Source: CAYYDH01 sp964470615
Lineage (GTDB): Bacteria; Patescibacteriota; Minisyncoccia; Minisyncoccales; GWA2-38-27
Length of the DNA stretch: 10,344 bases
Assembly (NCBI GenBank): GCA_964470615.1
Contig: CAYYDH010000022.1
Span: forward strand, 1-10,344
Direction of reading: 5' to 3'
Part shown: one piece after another, positions 1-5,860 of the stretch
Layout: each line of letters starts with the position of its first letter
How positions within the stretch are numbered: the first letter of the stretch is position 1
Translations under genes and position numbers: made by a program
Notes under the pieces: generated by a model
The model's input: the letters and a program-made list of their open reading frames with translations, nothing else
What the model was told of the DNA's origin: nothing
Database searches by the model: none

Positions 1-398
1 GTTTTACCCTTATTGAGTTATTGGTGGTTATTGCCATTATTGGTATTTTAGCTGGTATCGTATTAGTTTCCTTGTCTTCTGCCAGAAACAGGGCGAAGGA
101 TGCTAGAGCTCAGGCAGATATGGCTCAGATAAGAACTGCTGCTGAACTTGTGTACAGCTCAACACTTTCTTACGCCACCGTCGCTTGTACCTTGACTGAT
201 CCTAATATATCTGCTCTCTGCACCGACATAACTGCTCAAACGACATATGTACCGACAATTGTAGCCGGTGCTAACGCTTATTGTGCTAAGACTCGGCTGA
301 TAAACGGTTATTGGTGCGTGGATTCTACAGGAGTATCAGCTCCTTATGCCGCTGATCCAGACTGTGTCGCTGGTGATTATACCTGTGCGACTGATTAA
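1..398 (+). CDS. Type IV pilin-like protein, 5' truncated by the window edge
   Basis: This is the mature part of a type IV pilin or pseudopilin. The reading frame is open from the first base. Bases 1-2 fit the end of a Gly codon, and base 3 begins FTLIELLVVIAIIGILAG, the classic prepilin N-terminus with Phe at mature +1 and Glu at +5. The start codon and basic leader lie to the left of the window, so the in-frame TTG at 21 is not the start. Visible length is 131 residues. Mature residues 1-24 form the hydrophobic helix that anchors the subunit and packs in the fibre core. A small Cys-containing globular domain follows, with cysteines at about 62, 73, 94, 105, 121 and 128. The last four cysteines match the next pilin gene in pattern and spacing, so the two are probably paralogues. 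It could be a major pilin because its own terminator follows directly; that is inference. Confidence 0.93.
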   Translation, partial: FTLIELLVVIAIIGILAGIVLVSLSSARNRAKDARAQADMAQIRTAAELVYSSTLSYATVACTLTDPNISALCTDITAQTTYVPTIVAGANAYCAKTRLINGYWCVDSTGVSAPYAADPDCVAGDYTCATD

Positions 399-417
399 AT
401 GGTAAAAGTATAATTAC

Positions 418-451
418 AATGATGAGGCCCGCTTTTGCGGGCTTTGTCATT
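418..451 (+). terminator. Hairpin terminator after the first pilin
   Basis: A strong stem GCCCGC-TTTT-GCGGGC (427-442) lies 28 bases after the pilin stop codon. The stem extends outward through A-T, G-C and G-T pairs to about 15 bp (arms 418-432 and 437-451). Only TTTGTCATTAT follows the GC core, so the U-tract is short. Its position between a stop codon and a new promoter supports termination, possibly partial. Confidence 0.7.
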
Positions 452-496
452 ATAGAGAAAGAAAAGACGGACAATAATAACTAGGTTATTGGTAGG

Positions 497-524
497 TTGT
501 TTTTTTATGCTTATTTTATATAAT
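497..524 (+). promoter_or_regulatory. Putative sigma-70 promoter for the pilin / prepilin peptidase operon
   Basis: TTGTTT (497-502), a 16-base spacer, then a perfect TATAAT (519-524). Transcription would begin near 531, about 26 bases before the next ATG. The -35 is weak (TTG only), but the -10 is consensus and the site sits between the terminator and the second pilin gene. The gap 399-556 holds only this promoter and the terminator. Confidence 0.55.
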
Positions 525-556
525 AAATTAATATTCACGAATAACTAAATTATCCT

Positions 557-1012
557 ATGGTAGGAAGAAAATATATTTTTGGTACCGACAAAGGATTTAC
601 TCTAATTGAAATATTAGTGGTGATTTCGATTATTTCTTTGTTGACCGCACTTATTTTAATACCCTTAACCGAAACCAGAATTAAAGCAAAAGACGGGAGA
701 ATAGTATTGTCTATGGCGCAGATTCGACCAGTAGCTGCGCTTTATTTTTCAGATCACAATAATACGTATGCAGGTCTTGAAAGTAATCCAAACATTACGA
801 TTCTTTTGAATGATGTAGGGGCAAATGGAGGCGAAAAACCTTCTGATGGCAGCGTAGGGGCAGATATTTTTATCGACGGCGTAGAAAACAACAAATATTG
901 CATTGAAGTGAAAATGAATAATGCAACTTTTTGGTGCGTTGACTATACTGGGGTATCTAAGAAATATAATGAGGATCCAGGCTGTGGCGCAGCGTATTTT
1001 AGCTGTGATTAA
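557..1012 (+). CDS. Type IV pilin-like protein, paralogue of the preceding pilin
   Basis: A 151-residue prepilin. The leader of 13 residues ends in Gly13, followed by FTLIEILVVISIISLL with Phe14 at mature +1 and Glu18 at +5, the residues needed for PilD cleavage and N-methylation. The hydrophobic helix spans roughly 14-36. The globular part carries cysteines at 115, 127, 143 and 150. It shares with the upstream pilin the C-terminal scheme YC, WCVD, TGVS, Y, DP, C, Y, C, which suggests duplication and two conserved disulphides. The ATG at 557 fits the leader length and lies about 26 bases after the predicted transcription start; no Shine-Dalgarno is seen. It is the first gene of a tightly packed operon, 9 bases ahead of the prepilin peptidase. 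Whether it is a major or minor subunit cannot be told. Confidence 0.92.
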   Translation: MVGRKYIFGTDKGFTLIEILVVISIISLLTALILIPLTETRIKAKDGRIVLSMAQIRPVAALYFSDHNNTYAGLESNPNITILLNDVGANGGEKPSDGSVGADIFIDGVENNKYCIEVKMNNATFWCVDYTGVSKKYNEDPGCGAAYFSCD

Positions 1013-1021
1013 CTTGTTATA

Positions 1022-1822
1022 ATGCTCATTGCTTTATACATCTTTGTTTTGGGATTGTTTGCAGGCAGCGCCCTGAACTGCGTTATTTACCGCTTGAATA
1101 TAGAAGGGGAAAGTTTTTGGTCGGGTCGATCGCATTGCCCTAGCTGCAAGCATGTTTTGGCCTGGCACGAGTTGGTGCCGGTTTTTAGTTTTTTGTTTTT
1201 AAAGGGCGAATGCCGTTATTGCAAAAAAGCAATATCTTGGCAGTATCCCGTGGTTGAAATATCAACCGCGCTGATGTTTTTTCTGGTTTTTAATTTCTTT
1301 GCCCCGGGCGGTTTAAATGAAGGTTGTAATTTTTACCTTAGTATTATTACTCTTCTATATTTGTTTGTTATTACCTCTCTTTTAATAATCATCTTTGTCT
1401 ATGATTTAAAACACTATTTAATCCCCGATAAAATACTCTTGCCGGCTATTGTAATTGCTCTTTTATGCAACCTGTTCTTAAATCCTGGATTCAGTATTTT
1501 AAACTTTTTGCTGGCTGGTTTTGGGGCAATGGCGTTTTTTCTGTTCATTTTTCTTGTTTCCCGTGGCAAATGGATGGGCTTTGGCGATGTAAAATTAGCC
1601 CTCTTTATGGGATTTTTCCTCGGATATCCTAATATTTTAGTGGCGCTATTTTTAGCTTTTTCAATTGGTGCTATAATAGGAATAGGAATGATTTTAACGA
1701 GGAGAAAGACCCTAAAAAGCGAATTACCTTTCGGCCCCTTTTTGATACTAGGTACTTTTATCGCTTTGTTTTGGGGAGAAAAGCTAATCAACTGGTATCT
1801 AAGCTTATTCCTACTAGTTTAA
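1022..1822 (+). CDS. pilD: Prepilin peptidase / N-methyltransferase (PilD, GspO family)
   Basis: An integral membrane aspartic protease that cuts the leader from prepilins after Gly and methylates the new N-terminal Phe. At 266 residues it has the full-length bifunctional form. The N-terminal methylation domain (residues about 10-90) begins AGSALNCVIYRL and carries the zinc pair CPSC (Cys39, Cys42) and CRYC (Cys64, Cys67). The A24 peptidase domain carries both catalytic aspartates: Asp128 in FVYDLKHYLIPD and Asp189 in the GFGDVK motif (GxGD signature). About seven or eight hydrophobic segments are visible. Its substrates are probably the five pilin-like proteins around it, all of which have the G^F(T/S)xxE site. 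The gene begins 9 bases after the second pilin and ends one base before the next, so it is co-transcribed. Confidence 0.96.
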   Translation: MLIALYIFVLGLFAGSALNCVIYRLNIEGESFWSGRSHCPSCKHVLAWHELVPVFSFLFLKGECRYCKKAISWQYPVVEISTALMFFLVFNFFAPGGLNEGCNFYLSIITLLYLFVITSLLIIIFVYDLKHYLIPDKILLPAIVIALLCNLFLNPGFSILNFLLAGFGAMAFFLFIFLVSRGKWMGFGDVKLALFMGFFLGYPNILVALFLAFSIGAIIGIGMILTRRKTLKSELPFGPFLILGTFIALFWGEKLINWYLSLFLLV

Positions 1823-1823
1823 A

Positions 1824-2417
1824 ATGAAGAAAATCATTAGAGAAAAAGGGTTTACGCTAGTAGAGTTAATGGTTGTTGTTGCCATAATCGGTATTTTGTC
1901 GGCTATGGTTTCTTTGAATTATCGTTCCGGGCAAAGAGAATTAGCTCTCCAGAGAGCAGCGAATAAATTAGCGCAGGATATAAGGGTAATGCAGGAGAGA
2001 GCGATGGCGGTTGAAAGGGTTGCTGGTTGTTTTAAGGCTACTGGTGAGCCAAAGCATAATACCGGCGCCAATGCTTATAAATACGGGTTTGGTATTCATA
2101 TAGAAAAAAACAGCGACGTTTATACTTTGTTTGCCGACTGCCTTGGAGATGGCGCGTATAATCATAGTACCGACGAAGATTTTGATCTTGATTCACCAGA
2201 TCTTAACGTTGTTGAAGTTGGTGGGTTGATTGGCTCGCATAATCCAAGTAAAATAGATATAGTTTTCACACCTCCTGACCCAACAGTTTCGCTGTGGGCA
2301 ACTGGCACGCCCTCAGCATACGAAGATTCAACGACCATAATTTTGCGGCTGAAAGATGATAACACTAAAACAAAAACTATTAGCGTAAATAAAGTTGGCT
2401 TAGTCGAAATTCAATAA
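1824..2417 (+). CDS. Minor pseudopilin, GspH/FimT-like
   Basis: A prepilin of 197 residues with a short basic leader MKKIIREKG, cleavage after Gly9, then FTLVELMVVVAIIGILSAMV with Glu14 at +5. The helix continues into a stretch rich in Arg, Gln and Ala (residues 36-66, LALQRAANKLAQDIRVMQER), typical of the GspH/FimT family. The C-terminal half has the expected beta-rich pattern, with IDIVFTPPDP near 144-153 and TIILRLKDD plus a final KTISVNKVGLVEIQ strand pair. Two cysteines occur (69 and 106). In related systems GspH-like subunits belong to the minor-pilin complex that primes fibre assembly. The start lies one base after the pilD stop, so translational coupling is likely. The exact subclass (FimT, FimU or GspH) is not resolved. 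Confidence 0.88.
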   Translation: MKKIIREKGFTLVELMVVVAIIGILSAMVSLNYRSGQRELALQRAANKLAQDIRVMQERAMAVERVAGCFKATGEPKHNTGANAYKYGFGIHIEKNSDVYTLFADCLGDGAYNHSTDEDFDLDSPDLNVVEVGGLIGSHNPSKIDIVFTPPDPTVSLWATGTPSAYEDSTTIILRLKDDNTKTKTISVNKVGLVEIQ

Positions 2418-2418
2418 A

Positions 2419-2973
2419 ATGGCAAGGTTTAATTTAAAAGAAGAAAAAGGATTTACTATATTAGAGTTGATTATAGCTGTTTTTGTTTTGACCGTTGGTA
2501 TTATCGGCGCCTATGTTGCTGTTCAGTCCCCGCTTCATTACGCCAATGTTTATAAAGATCAATTGGTTGCTTCCTATCTTGCTCAAGAGGGGGTTGAGCT
2601 TGTCAGGAACATTAGAGACACAAATTGGCTGCAGGGGTTTGAGGCTGATGATTGGAAGGCCGGGCTGGTAGCATCTGCTGGTTTTGACGGTTGCGACTCT
2701 GATTATTTCTGCGAAGTTGATTATAATGATACAGCGTTATTGTCTTCCTTAGTGGCTGCCTCTTCGGGGTATAAACTAAGGCTGGACGACAACAACTTCT
2801 ATAACTATGATGCTGGCGACGATCTAACTAACTTCAGAAGAAAGATAACCATCACTCCTGAAGTATATGAAGGCGAAGAAAGGCTAAGAGTTACAGTTTC
2901 TGTTTTCTTGGGAGATTCCGGCAGCCCCTTAGTTACTGCAGAAGAAGTCTTATACAACTGGTATAAAAACTAG
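2419..2973 (+). CDS. Minor pilin, PilV/GspI-like
   Basis: A prepilin of 184 residues: leader MARFNLKEEKG, cleavage after Gly11, then FTILELIIAVFVLTVGIIGA with Glu16 at +5. The motif ASYLAQEGVELVRNIRDTNW (51-70) follows the hydrophobic helix. The AxxxAQEGxELxRNxRD stretch is characteristic of PilV/GspI-type minor pilins. The globular domain has two cysteines (92 and 98), and a beta-rich tail covers RRKITITPEV to the end. It starts one base after the previous stop and ends three bases before the next gene, between the GspH-like and GspJ-like genes. The order H-I-J is the same as in type II secretion and minor-pilin clusters, which supports the assignment. Function is in the pilus tip or priming complex, by family analogy. 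Confidence 0.87.
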   Translation: MARFNLKEEKGFTILELIIAVFVLTVGIIGAYVAVQSPLHYANVYKDQLVASYLAQEGVELVRNIRDTNWLQGFEADDWKAGLVASAGFDGCDSDYFCEVDYNDTALLSSLVAASSGYKLRLDDNNFYNYDAGDDLTNFRRKITITPEVYEGEERLRVTVSVFLGDSGSPLVTAEEVLYNWYKN

Positions 2974-2976
2974 CAT

Positions 2977-3594
2977 ATGGAAACACTTAAAGAAAAACCA
3001 TTCTCAAGACATCAAAAAGGTTTTAGTCTGATTGAGCTTTTGGTAGCAATCACGATTTTCATTATTGTTATTGGTGCGATTACCAGCATGTTTGTTTCTG
3101 CTATTAAAATCCAGCGGTATGTTTTAGCTTCGCAATATTTATTAGACCAATCAAGCTATGCTATGGAGTATACGAGCAAGGTGCTGAGGATGGCGAAAAA
3201 GGATCTGACAGGTGTAAGTGGTTGTATCCCGCAATTCACCAATTATGCCTGGGACACAGTCCCGGGGGAGACATCAGATGGTCTGTTGTTTGAAAAAGAG
3301 TTAGCGACTGCACCACCCTCTTTGATATGCAAGGGGTTTTTCCTAGAAGACAGCCAATTGAAGGATTACGAGCCAGGCAGGGGTGTTTTGCCTTTGACTT
3401 CGGCGAATAGGTTGGAAGTGCTTGATTTTGGTGTTGCTGGTTTCGGCTGGGGACAGCCGCCAGCTGATACTCTTCAGGCACGCGTGACAATGACCCTTGG
3501 GATAAGGGCCTTAGGCAATGAACCTCAGCCCAAAATAAGGCTGCAAACAACTATTTCTCAACGCGACCTTGATTTAAAAGAGGTAGAGCCGTAA
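2977..3594 (+). CDS. Minor pilin, PilW/GspJ-like
   Basis: A prepilin of 205 residues with a 15-residue leader ending at Gly15, then FSLIELLVAITIFIIVIGAI with Glu20 at +5. After the transmembrane helix comes a long helix (SQYLLDQSSYAMEYTSKVLRMA) that fits PilW/GspJ subunits, then a globular domain with cysteines 83 and 118. The C-terminus IRLQTTISQRDLD resembles the final strand ('QTtisqR') common in PilW-like proteins. It is the last of the five tightly spaced genes. A GspK/PilX-like fourth minor pilin is not seen next to it. A likely promoter for lemA overlaps its final codons. Membership of the prepilin family is secure; the PilW/GspJ label rests on gene order and these weak motifs. Confidence 0.86.
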   Translation: METLKEKPFSRHQKGFSLIELLVAITIFIIVIGAITSMFVSAIKIQRYVLASQYLLDQSSYAMEYTSKVLRMAKKDLTGVSGCIPQFTNYAWDTVPGETSDGLLFEKELATAPPSLICKGFFLEDSQLKDYEPGRGVLPLTSANRLEVLDFGVAGFGWGQPPADTLQARVTMTLGIRALGNEPQPKIRLQTTISQRDLDLKEVEP

Positions 3595-3597
3595 AAT
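3569..3597 (+). promoter_or_regulatory. Putative sigma-70 promoter for lemA-htpX
   Basis: TTGATT (3569-3574), a 17-base spacer, then TAAAAT (3592-3597). The match is 4/6 at -35 and 5/6 at -10 with ideal spacing. It overlaps the stop codon of the upstream pilin gene. The predicted start is near 3604, giving a leader of about 20 bases before lemA. No terminator separates the two operons, so read-through may also occur. Confidence 0.5.
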
Positions 3598-3613
3598 AAT
3601 AAATTAACTAACT

Positions 3614-3631
3614 GTCGTCTTTTATGACGGC
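3614..3631 (+). promoter_or_regulatory. Small hairpin spanning the lemA start codon
   Basis: GTCGTC (3614-3619) can pair with GACGGC (3626-3631) with one G-T pair, leaving the six-base loop TTTTAT. The G of the ATG at 3624 is in the stem, and A and U are in the loop. The structure could modulate start-codon access, but it is short and may be chance. Confidence 0.3.
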
Positions 3632-4196
3632 CATAAAAAACATGATTTTCATTTATATTGTTCTTGGCGTTCTTCTTCTGTTAGTTTTCTGGGTAATTTT
3701 TGCCTACAACCGCTTGATTACCCTCAGAAACCGTACTCAAGAAGCCTGGTCAGATATTGATGTCCAGCTAAAAAGAAGGTATGACTTAATACCCAATTTA
3801 GTGGAAACGGTTAAGGGGTACGCAGCTCATGAGAAAGAAACATTTGAAAAAGTTACAGAAGCTAGGGCTCGAGCAATGGGCGCTCAAAACCTGGAAGAGA
3901 AGAATGACGCAGAAAACGCCTTATCTGCTACTCTTAAAAGCCTTTTTGCCATTTCCGAAAACTATCCGCAGTTAAGGGCAGCTGAAAACTTCCTGGAGCT
4001 TCAGCGCGAATTGACTGATACCGAAGACAAGATCCAGGCAGCCAGAAGGTTCTACAACGGCAACGTCAGAGATCTAAACACAAAAATCCAAATATTTCCG
4101 GCCAGCTTGGTGGCTTCAGTTTTCGGCTTCAAAAGCATGGACTTCTTCGGCCTTGATGAAGCAGCTGAACGAGAGCCAGTGAAAGTTAATTTCTAG
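3624..4196 (+). CDS. lemA: LemA family membrane protein
   Basis: LemA proteins are small, largely helical proteins anchored by one N-terminal segment. Their exact biochemical role is not settled. The 190-residue product has one hydrophobic segment at about 8-28, then family hallmarks: EAWSDIDVQLKRRYDLIPNLVETVKGYAAHE (39-70 region), YPQLRAAENFLELQRELTDTE (114-134 region), ARRFYN (140-145) and a C-terminal FPASLVASVFGFK (158-170). Length and order are normal for the family. The ATG at 3624 is chosen; an in-frame ATG at 3642 would remove six residues and still leave the membrane segment intact. It lies two bases upstream of htpX. LemA and HtpX are often neighbours in bacteria, which suggests work at the same membrane. 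No Shine-Dalgarno is visible. Confidence 0.95.
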   Translation: MTAIKNMIFIYIVLGVLLLLVFWVIFAYNRLITLRNRTQEAWSDIDVQLKRRYDLIPNLVETVKGYAAHEKETFEKVTEARARAMGAQNLEEKNDAENALSATLKSLFAISENYPQLRAAENFLELQRELTDTEDKIQAARRFYNGNVRDLNTKIQIFPASLVASVFGFKSMDFFGLDEAAEREPVKVNF

Positions 4197-4198
4197 TC

Positions 4199-5086
4199 AT
4201 GACGCTATACTCCCAGGCGGATTCTAATATCAGGAAGACCTGGTTTTATTTAACTGGTTTCTTGGTTTTTGTCATACTGGTAGGTTGGTTGTTTTCATAT
4301 ATCTTTGACAGCTATCTTGTGCTTCTGGCAGCCGTTTTTTACAGCTTCTTCATGAGTTTTCTAAGCTACTGGTATTCGGATAAGATTGTTTTGGCGATAA
4401 GCCGGGCGCGGCTGGTCAAAAAGGAAGACAATCCAGAACTTTACCGCGTTGTTGAAAATCTCTGCATTACTGCCGGCCTTCCCTTGCCTAAAATTTATGT
4501 GATAGACGAAGCCCAGCCCAATGCTTTCGCTACCGGCCGCGATCCTCAACACGCCGTAGTAGCTGTAACTAAGGGACTGTTGGAAAAACTGGAAAAAGTT
4601 GAATTAGAAGGGGTGATCGCCCACGAGTTGTCGCACATAGGCAATCGCGATGCCTTGCTTCAAACCGTTATCGTTGTTTTAGTGGGCACAGTAGCATCTT
4701 TGTCAAGTATCTTTTTCAGAATCAGCTTTCGGAGTCGTTCGGGAGGAAATAAGAAAGGGGGAGGCATTTTAGTTTTAATAGGCATATTGTTTGCTCTTTT
4801 GGCGCCACTTGCTGCTAATTTGCTGAAGCTAGCCGTTTCTAGAAAAAGAGAGTTTTTAGCCGATGCTTCTGGCGCTCTTTTAACAAGGTACCCGGAAGGA
4901 TTGGCGCGAGCGTTGGAAAAGATTTCTCAAGACCAAAGTCCTTTGCCTGGCGCTGGTCCTGCTACCGCCCATTTATATATTGCCAGTCCTATAAAAGGAG
5001 AAAACAGGAACTCTTGGATTTCCAGGATTTTTCTTACCCACCCGCCAGTTGAGGAAAGAATAAAGGTTTTGCGGGCGATGGGCTAA
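4199..5086 (+). CDS. htpX: HtpX-like membrane zinc metalloprotease (M48 family)
   Basis: A membrane-embedded zinc protease of family M48B, which in other bacteria degrades damaged or misfolded membrane proteins alongside FtsH. The 295-residue product shows two N-terminal transmembrane segments (about 15-36 and 38-58). The catalytic motif HELSH follows at 142-146 (His142 and His146 zinc ligands, Glu143 catalytic). Two further hydrophobic segments lie at about 152-173 and 188-209. The third ligand is Glu218 in SRKREFLADASG (214-225). The motifs QPNAFATGRDP (106-116) and THPPVEERI (280-288) are also typical of HtpX. The start is two bases after the lemA stop, so co-translation is likely. All active-site residues are present. 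Confidence 0.96.
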   Translation: MTLYSQADSNIRKTWFYLTGFLVFVILVGWLFSYIFDSYLVLLAAVFYSFFMSFLSYWYSDKIVLAISRARLVKKEDNPELYRVVENLCITAGLPLPKIYVIDEAQPNAFATGRDPQHAVVAVTKGLLEKLEKVELEGVIAHELSHIGNRDALLQTVIVVLVGTVASLSSIFFRISFRSRSGGNKKGGGILVLIGILFALLAPLAANLLKLAVSRKREFLADASGALLTRYPEGLARALEKISQDQSPLPGAGPATAHLYIASPIKGENRNSWISRIFLTHPPVEERIKVLRAMG

Positions 5087-5098
5087 CTTATTAAAACT

Positions 5099-5707
5099 AT
5101 GAAAAAGACAAAAAAGCACTTGATAGTCGGACAAGAAAAGGTAATGGCCGATATTGTTGTTCACAAGAACTGTCCGATTTGTAAAATCCCTCTTTCTAAT
5201 GCTGTTATCTATAACACGGAGGTAGATTATTGTCCGAAGTGCTATGGACTTTGGTTTGAAGAAGGTGAGCTGCAATTTGCGAAAAACGCTAAGGACGAAA
5301 ATTTAAAATGGCTGGATATTGATCTTTGGAAGGATGAGAGCAAGTTTAAAGTCTCCTACGGAATCCGGCTTTGCCCTTACTGCAGGATGCCGCTTTACGA
5401 GGTTTACTACGGAAATTCAAAGGTGATTGTTGATGTTTGCAACCTTTGTCACGGAGTTTGGCTGGATCGGGCGGAATTTAGGAAGATAATCGATTGGTTG
5501 AAAGAAAAGGCAGATTATGAAACCATGAATAATTATTTCCAGAACATATTTCGTCAGACAGCTGAAGTTTTTTCCGGGCCCAAGTCTATCCGAGAGGAAA
5601 TTACCGACGTCATAATGGTTCTGAATATCTTGGGGTATAAAGTGGCTAGTCAGAGCCCTAACCTTGCCAATATCGCTCGAATAGTTAAAATAGCATTGCC
5701 GAAATAA
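5099..5707 (+). CDS. Protein with two zf-TFIIB-like zinc ribbons
   Basis: A 202-residue soluble protein with no obvious signal or membrane segment. It contains two similar zinc-binding units. The first has CPIC (Cys25, Cys28) and CPKCYGLWFEEGEL (Cys45, Cys48). The second has CPYC (Cys92, Cys95) and CNLCHGVWLDRAEF (Cys114, Cys117). The pattern CPxC, about 16-18 residues, CxxCxGxWxxxxEL matches the zf-TFIIB family (PF13453-type), whose function is generally unknown. The two copies are joined by a charged linker. The C-terminal 65 residues (from about 138) form predicted helices with no motif I recognise. The gene starts 12 bases after htpX on the same strand, so it likely belongs to the lemA-htpX unit. 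A role in nucleic-acid binding, or as a cytoplasmic partner of the protease, is possible but unproven. An alternative in-frame ATG is at 5144. Confidence 0.88.
   Translation: MKKTKKHLIVGQEKVMADIVVHKNCPICKIPLSNAVIYNTEVDYCPKCYGLWFEEGELQFAKNAKDENLKWLDIDLWKDESKFKVSYGIRLCPYCRMPLYEVYYGNSKVIVDVCNLCHGVWLDRAEFRKIIDWLKEKADYETMNNYFQNIFRQTAEVFSGPKSIREEITDVIMVLNILGYKVASQSPNLANIARIVKIALPK
5664..5691 (+). promoter_or_regulatory. Putative promoter for tRNA-Ser inside the zinc-ribbon gene
   Basis: TTGCCA (5664-5669), a 16-base spacer, then TAAAAT (5686-5691), each 5/6 to consensus. A start near 5698 would leave a short leader before the tRNA at 5721. The site lies entirely in the last codons of the zinc-ribbon gene. 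The tRNA could alternatively be co-transcribed from upstream. Confidence 0.45.
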
Positions 5708-5720
5708 TCTGCAGCATATT

Positions 5721-5805
5721 GGAAGGGTCGCATAGTGGTCTAGTGCGTCCGCTTGGAAAGCGGATATACCGAAAGGTATCGTGGGTTCAAATCCCACCCC
5801 TTCCG
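5721..5805 (+). tRNA. tRNA-Ser (anticodon GGA)
   Basis: A full class II cloverleaf. The acceptor stem GGAAGGG pairs with CCCTTCC (5798-5804). The D-arm is GCA/TGC. The anticodon stem TCCGC/GCGGA encloses loop TTGGAAA with anticodon GGA at 5755-5757, reading UCC and UCU. The long variable arm ATACC-GAAA-GGTAT is typical of tRNA-Ser. The T-arm is GTGGG-TTCAAAT-CCCAC. The discriminator is G5805, and CT rather than CCA follows, so CCA must be added after transcription. It lies 13 bases after the zinc-ribbon gene. Confidence 0.97.
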
Positions 5806-5860
5806 CTATTCTTATCAGAGCGATTCTTTGGTAGGATAGAAGATTGCTTGTAAAAAACAA

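Noticed and set aside
21..398. TTG at 21 as the start of the first pilin
   Set aside because: It falls inside the conserved FTLIELLVV segment; the true start is beyond the left edge.
1414..1791. Minus-strand open frame of 125 residues opposite pilD
   Set aside because: It is rich in Lys, Pro and Ile as expected for the antisense of a membrane protein gene. pilD has full motifs on the + strand.
5828..5856. TTGGTA-17-TAAAAA as a promoter giving a leaderless glycosyltransferase mRNA
   Set aside because: Each box matches only 4/6 in an A-rich stretch; another weak -10 (TAGGAT, 5832) is equally arguable. Co-transcription with the tRNA is as likely.
5417..5860. Minus-strand open frame of 147 residues containing EGVGFEPTIPFGIS and ADALDHYATLP
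   Set aside because: The recognisable part is the antisense translation of the tRNA-Ser gene, a well-known spurious protein in databases. The rest overlaps the zinc-ribbon gene.
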